NCBI GenBank assembly: GCA_026075535.2
Contig: AP026549.1
Coordinates: 3,844,001-3,908,000, forward strand
Reading direction: 5' to 3'
Source of the DNA: Tricholoma matsutake
Taxonomy: Eukaryota > Basidiomycota > Agaricomycetes > Agaricales > Tricholomataceae
DNA length: 64,000 nucleotides
Shown here: positions 58,681 through 64,000 of the stretch, one piece after another
Layout of the letters: each line of letters starts with the position of its first letter
Position numbering within the stretch: the stretch's first letter is position 1
Translations under genes and position numbers: made by a program
Notes under the pieces: model-generated
Told to the model about the DNA's origin: nothing
The model's database searches: none
Seen by the model: the letters and a program-made list of their open reading frames with translations, nothing else

Positions 58681-60225
58681 TAGTGTTTAAGGGTCCGGTT
58701 CGGTCTAAATCAATGCCCAGATTAGATGGACCACAACTGAACCAAATAGGACCAGTCCTATATGGTTCGGTTGACCCCAAAAGACTGGTTTTGACCAGTC
58801 TTTGGGCTGCTTTTACGAGTCTAACTGAATTATAATATATCATAGATAAAACTAATTATATTTACACCCTCCGAGCAGTTGCTCGCAGCGGTGTTGCTAA
58901 AAAACTGAAAGAAAACAAAGAAGAACAATATAATAATGAAATAGCCCCACCGTCTCGCGTTTGTAGTGAGGGTGGGGGGTCGAGAGTGGTTGTCGTTGGT
59001 CATCTCCCCATCGCGTGTTGCCCCCTCCCCTGTTCTTGTTGTCATCCATTTTCTGCTCCCTGTTGTTTGTCAGCCCCTCCCTGTGTGCGCTATTCATCAT
59101 CGGCACCTCCATTACCCCCTACAAGCAGTGGCTCATAGGTGGGTTGGTGGTGCTGTGACGTGGTGTCAGCTGTTGTCCCTGGCTGTTGCTGTCTGGAAGT
59201 GGCAGTACCCGTTGCCACCCTGCGAGCAGAGGCTTGCAGCGGTGACATAGGGCATGGGTGGTGTATGGTGAGGGCCCAGGTGCATTGTGTGGTGGCTAGG
59301 CGACGTCATTAGCAAAAGATAAGAAACTAAGAAAATAATCGTTAGTAAAAGAAATAAGATTTAAAAAAAACATACTTGACAGCCCAAACGACAACTAGCA
59401 TCATTTGGGCTGTCTGCAGCAGAGCCCCCTGATTTGTCCTTGTCATCCCCCCTGATTCATCCTCGTCCCCCTGATTCATCATCCTTGTCATTGTCCAGGA
59501 AAGGGCCTGTTGCCACCCTGCGAGCAGAGGCTCACAGCGGTGGCAAAGGCGTCATTTGGTGGGTGGGCGATTTCATTATCAAAATGAAAAGTACCTAAAA
59601 AAGAAGAAAAAAACTTTTAGTTAGTTAGTTAGTTAGTAAAAGAAAAGAATTAACTATAAAACAATGTACCCTAGGGCCCAAACGACCCTTGTTCATTGTT
59701 TGGGCTGTCTACTCTGTGTTCATTCGGTTGTTGTGGTCATTTTCATGGAAACAGCATCGTTGGTGTTGTTGTCATGGTTGTGGGAAGTCATCTGGGAAGT
59801 GGTGCCTCATTTGTTTTTGGGTGAACAAACATGACCACATGGTCTGTGCATGGCCACAGGGTATATAAGCACTCACCAAACAGCTGTTTTTTCCCCTGGG
59901 CTTGTTCCACTTTATGTATATATACCATAAATAGTAATAGTAGTATTTATATTTTGTTCTTTTATATACTTTTGGATACTTATTTCTGTATTTTGTACTC
60001 AACTTATGCTATATATCTAGTAGTATAAACATGTCTAAAAGACTGGTTAAGACTGGTTTCAACTGGTCTTACATTGGTTTTCATGAGTTTACAAAAGTGA
60101 TCAACTGACAACCAAACCAACCCCAATATGGGGTGAACCAAGACCAACGGTTCAGTCTTTTGTGGTTAAGTTCAGTTAAGGGTCCAGTCTTTTTCCGGTC
60201 TTATGGACTGGACCCTTGAACACTA
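58681..60225. mobile_element. Second hAT-type non-autonomous element, 8-bp target duplication
   Basis: TAGTGTTTAAGGGTCCGG begins the element. The reverse complement of its right end reads TAGTGTTCAAGGGTCCAG. AATCCATC at 58673-58680 and GATCCATC at 60226-60233 agree at seven of eight bases. Subterminal GACTGGT/ACCAGTC words are frequent at both ends. The interior carries intron-like and CTGCGAGCAGAGGCT repeats shared with the TIR element at 9663-11947. No transposase. Confidence 0.87.
59300..59720 (-). repeat. Two intron-like modules related to those at 10260-10880
   Basis: On the minus strand: GGGCCCTAGGGTACATTG, TTTTATAG, a run of ACTAACTAACTAACTAA and T-rich DNA. GCCCAAACGAC and TTTGGGCTGTC flank the modules. 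Confidence 0.6.
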
Positions 60226-60233
60226 GATCCATC

Positions 60234-60479
60234 ATTGTTGATGCAGAAAGTGGCCAGCAGTCTGATCTTCAGTAACAGGAGCCACCAAACCAGCAAACCA
60301 GAGTATGACGAGGCTGGTCCATCTGGAACATCGTAGATACCTTCATTCCTGATTGTAAATGCATTTTCTTCTGTACTGTTTTTGTTCAATAGTATTTTAT
60401 TTGAAATATCATATCATACATACCAGCATACCAACAGAACAGGATGGGCCCAGATGGGACTCATAGCTCGGCATTTGAA
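60234..60479. other. Spacer, no gene seen
   Basis: No motif recognised. Confidence 0.35.
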
Positions 60480-61110
60480 CAGGAATGAGACAGCATGGGA
60501 GGGTAAGCTACAGTATGGTATATTGCATACACCGGAGAGACAGCATGGGATGTGATCTGGAACAGCAATCCACAGCATGGAATATGAATATTACTGCATA
60601 CCATAGGTACAGCAGGAAATAGATGTGATAACAACAGGATGGAATGAGAAGACAGAGGGTGAGCAGGAATGGGATGTATGGCATACATCGGAGAAACCAG
60701 GACCGGGATGCATCCCATACACCAGGGCTACTGCACCAGATGTGATCTGGAACAGTAAGCCATGGCACGGAATATGAATGAGAATGCATACCAGAGCAAC
60801 AGCATGGGATAAATGTGATAACAGGATGGAATCAGACAGCATGGGAGAGTAAACTACAGTACAAAATATTGCATACACTGGAGAGACAGCATGGCATGTG
60901 ATAACAGCATAAAATCAGATGGCACAGGGAGGGTGAGCAGGAATGGGATGTATGGCATACACCGGAGACCAGGACCGGGATGCATCCAATACACTGGCAA
61001 GACGGTACCAGATGTGATCTGGAACAGCAAGCCACAGCACAGAATATGAATGTTAATGCATACCGGAGCAATGGCATGGGATAGATGTGATTACAACAGT
61101 ATGCAGACCA
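60480..61110. repeat. Satellite-like array with higher-order units
   Basis: GAGCAGGAATGGGATGTATG recurs about 273 bp apart (60660 and 60933). CAGATGTGATCTGGAACAG recurs at about 60735 and 61008. Shorter words (CAGCATGG, GCATACACCGGAGA, GGAATATGAAT) fill the units. Confidence 0.8.
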
Positions 61111-61529
61111 AATGGTCTGCCATGGCACGGAGTAATACTGCAAGCAATGCTTGGAGAGGATGGGATGATACAGAAAGTTTGGGATGGCATGTGAATGAGT
61201 GGACTGCATAATACAGTTGGCACAGGATGTATACCCAACATTAACTTATTCAACCAAAACTTCTCCAACATGTTTACCCTCCATATAATGAGTCTTCACC
61301 GGGTCCTTTTCTTATTTCGGGCAGCAGCTTTCATTACTCCAGACACCGATTCATGTTCTCTGACCATGGGTGCCAGTTTACCCTCAGCCCTTGTACTTGA
61401 CCTGGTTAACCTCTGGTTGGCCAGCTTTGGGACTGATTATAATGAATTCAGTCACTCCACACCACTTATACAGACATCTCTCACCGGTAGTTGATGATGC
61501 AGGGATGTTGATTGAAAATGTAGCTTTAC
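61111..61529. other. Spacer, no gene called
   Basis: A 99-codon plus frame at 61195-61494 has no motif. Nothing else is seen. Confidence 0.3.
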
Positions 61530-63050
61530 CATATTTCACTTTCCCTTGGTACCAAGCACATTCTCCTCAATCAACCCAAGTTTCTTCTGAAAGCTCCTTG
61601 GACACCTGGAACTTCCTGTTGATGATTTCAATTTGGATGCCTGTGGAACTGGAACCTGCTCCCCTTTACCAGTGGAAGCCGGTGCCTCATAGTTGTCCTC
61701 CAGATCTGATTCACCAGAGGTTTCCATCTGATTGACTGCTGTGAAATCAAACTCTTCTCCGGAATCATCGGATCCAATGGACCTTGCCAGGCAAGGTCTT
61801 CTGATGTCTCCTGGAATCTGGCTCAATGAGGTCAGTCCAGTGGCTTCCTGGTGGCTTCTCCTTCTGCTTCCCTTGCTGAGTGTTTGTGGATGTATGAGTT
61901 TTAGATGTCGCCTTCGATGTGTTCTGCTGCCCTTGATGCCTTTGGACTGGGAGGCTTGTTCCAGGGGTTCTGAATTTGATCAGGGTCTCTTCCCGGCCTG
62001 TACATGGCTGTTGTTGGCTTGGAATTGAAACCCAATTCCATCCCAAGAACTCTCCTGCTGCTCATACCAGAAGTTGAGTAGGGGACAAATGGCTCCAGGA
62101 AATCAGGACACTCACGGTATCCCATTACCACATAAGACCAGATGAGGGCCTTTTTGTCCATTTTTTTCTTTGGCCAATCATCCTGGTTGGGCAATATTGG
62201 ATGCCCATCTTCATCCATTGCCAATTCGATGTAAGGTTTTTGGCTGGTCCCAGTGGGTGGGATAAATTTCACTTCATCCACCTCAGCTGGGCAAGGGTTT
62301 GTCATCTGTTGGTAGATAAGGGAGGGGAGCCATCTTACTGTACATGTCCCTTGCATGGGTACTCAGCAGACCCATTATCGGTTTCTTTTCCCCATTGCAT
62401 TGGAGTAAAGACTTCCCTCCCAGCTCTGCCATGTATTCATGCCTAAAGATAGCAACAGTAAGTAGAGGGGGAGAAAGGTAATGTAGGAAACTCAATGAAT
62501 TTAATATGATAGTCCCCTTGTCATCCTTGTGAAAGCTTAGAATGAGACAGTCCATGCCGCATGATTTTTTCATTTGCTTGCAGAAACTTTGGACATTTTT
62601 ATATGCCTTTTCTGCATTCCTGATGGGGAAAATGAGCATTTGTAGTGACAAAGAACACATGGAATAGACCAACTTGGCTTGTTGCTCCAGTGGTGGACCC
62701 ATCTGGTTCCAAAGTTTAGCAACTGACTCCATCTGTTCCTTGTCCACATCTGATGTAGTGTTCCAGAGATTTGAGAGCTCTGCTTGATACGTTCTGAAGG
62801 CTTTCTGGTTATCAATCTTTCCAGATGAGCTCCCTGCCCAGCCACCAGTGTTTTCTTGGATAACGGTTTTGAGTTCCTATGCTGCCTCAACTCCAAGGAC
62901 ACTCTGGGCTGTCCACTTCTTGATATCTTTAAATTTTTCTGCAGATCCTCATTTCCTTCCATACATATGAAACCAAGTATATACTCCCTGCCCATGGAAA
63001 TGTATTATGACTACCATTGTTACAGCCAGTTATATTGAATGACCCACCTC
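61530..63050 (-). pseudogene. Decayed mushroom hypothetical gene with a KLWNQMGPPLEQQAK block
   Basis: On the minus strand pieces follow in order but in changing frames: NQKAFRTYQAELSNLWNTTS and VAKLWNQMGPPLEQQAK near 62800-62680, then MDCLILSFHKDDKG near 62550, KPYIELAMDEDGHPILPNQ near 62240-62190, and WSYVVMGYRECPDFLEPFVP near 62130-62070. A serine- and acid-rich tail follows to about 61540. The LWN..G.P.E.QA pattern is one I associate with mushroom proteins near mobile elements. The first part may be HMG-like but is too short to say. Stops and frame changes make a complete product unlikely. Confidence 0.45.
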
Positions 63051-64000
63051 TTTTTTTAACTCCAGATCTCCCTGGGAGCACTGAGGGTTATCTTTCTTCA
63101 AGCCCTGATACACACATGCTGCAATGGTTCAACAGTCATTACAACTTGCTGCCTGCCATTCCATCTTATTATCAACAAGAATAGCAAGTTCATCCAGGGT
63201 GAACTTGAATCAGATGAGATCCAGAGGAATGTGAGTTTCTGCTGGCATAGCAGTCAGAAAAATCAGCAGCAGGAGATAGTGTTTTGGAACACATTGTGTT
63301 TGTGTTGTGTTCCTTGCAATATATTTCTGATAGGCACCAGAGATGCAATCATGAACCCGACACTACCGGAGACTAACCAGACTCAATCATGATCAGGACT
63401 CAATCATGATCAGCCTTTGATTCCATGAGGGTTGGTCGATCAATGTCAAAGCTACATAGTTTCAATCATTCTCGTATCCACTGAAACATTAGTATCCAAT
63501 CCTGGGACAGCAAGGACAACATATTTTAGAAATACTTGCTGTATTACCTTCATCTAGTGATCTCTCTCGACTATGTCACATACTGACTCAAGTTGTAGTA
63601 GCTGATGAAACACAACTTTGCTGTACAGGTTACCTAGAATGTCTCCCCTTACCAATGTTCAGTTTCATTATGAACTTCTCACAGTTGTACTTAAAATCTA
63701 CTGGGTATATTGTTACAATAGGAACTCGGTCGCACAAACTAAGAATAAATATGCTCAGTGTTTGAGAGTACCCAAATGACTATATTAAATCACCTAAGAA
63801 TAAATACACTACGATACACAGTGAGTAAAGGAATGTAGGCATAGTAGACAAATATCTTACCTCAGTGTTTGCAAGTAGCCAAATGACTGAGGGAAGATGA
63901 GATGATGAGTCTGTACAAATACATATGTAGAAAATAAGCTAAACTACAATTAGCTGAACAAAAGAATAAGCTCTCTATGAGAGCAGTCAGGAATAGGGAA
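63051..64000. other. AT-rich end of the window, no gene called
   Basis: No supported coding region. 63385-63415 repeats ACTCAATCATGATCAG twice in a row. CTCAGTGTTTG(A/C) near 63757 and 63860 with CCAAATGACT is a short duplication about 103 bp apart. Confidence 0.4.

Overview
The window looks like nuclear DNA of a mushroom-forming basidiomycete (Agaricomycetes). Genes are split by many short GT-AG introns, transposons are dense, and several families typical of mushroom genomes are present: a Plavaka-type transposase, a TET/JBP-like dioxygenase, a JmjC protein, an OTT_1508-like deaminase and a DUF6698-like protein. I recognise one conserved host gene, a fungal nitrite reductase at 41564-46072 on the minus strand. 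Its 20 exons join into one open frame of 1157 codons.

Layout. 1-9662 is a pile of Ty3/gypsy remains: an almost complete chromodomain element with its 3' LTR at 4510-5066, a second element in reverse (5067-7067), a related LTR (7254-7677), another LTR (8017-8416) and a gag gene (8892-9662). 9663-11947 is a terminal-inverted-repeat element with tRNA-like sequences near both ends and a 150-bp intron-like tandem repeat in the middle. 12070-12960 is a degenerate tandem repeat that looks coding. 13427-15855 holds a divergent gene pair (a DUF6698-like gene and a cysteine-containing hypothetical gene) over an array of five TGA(C/G)TCA sites. 16440-37140 is a composite block whose two ends are inverted copies of each other. 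Between them lie a TET/JBP gene, a deaminase-like gene, a JmjC gene, an unknown gene, a large hypothetical gene and a Plavaka transposase. 37141-41563 holds SINE-like and tandem repeats. The nitrite reductase follows. A 1.35-kb hAT-type element with a perfect 8-bp target duplication (46259-47611) sits 187 bp upstream of its start codon. 48512-55359 is a TIR element split by a copia element (48971-54600, 5-bp target duplication). 58681-60225 is a second hAT-type element, 60480-61110 is a satellite-like array, and 61530-63050 is a decayed hypothetical gene.

How it fits together. The composite block carries enzymes that, by family, act on modified cytosine or on chromatin: a TET/JBP oxygenase, a nucleic-acid deaminase fold and a JmjC dioxygenase. 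Pairs of a palindromic 17-bp box recur at four places in it. Across the window, broken transposon genes are interrupted almost only by TGA, often where the family has arginine. I read this as deamination of methylated CpG. The nitrite reductase and the TET/JBP gene have no such stops. Exon boundaries were worked out by eye from splice signals and frame; family names come from recognised motifs, not from searches.
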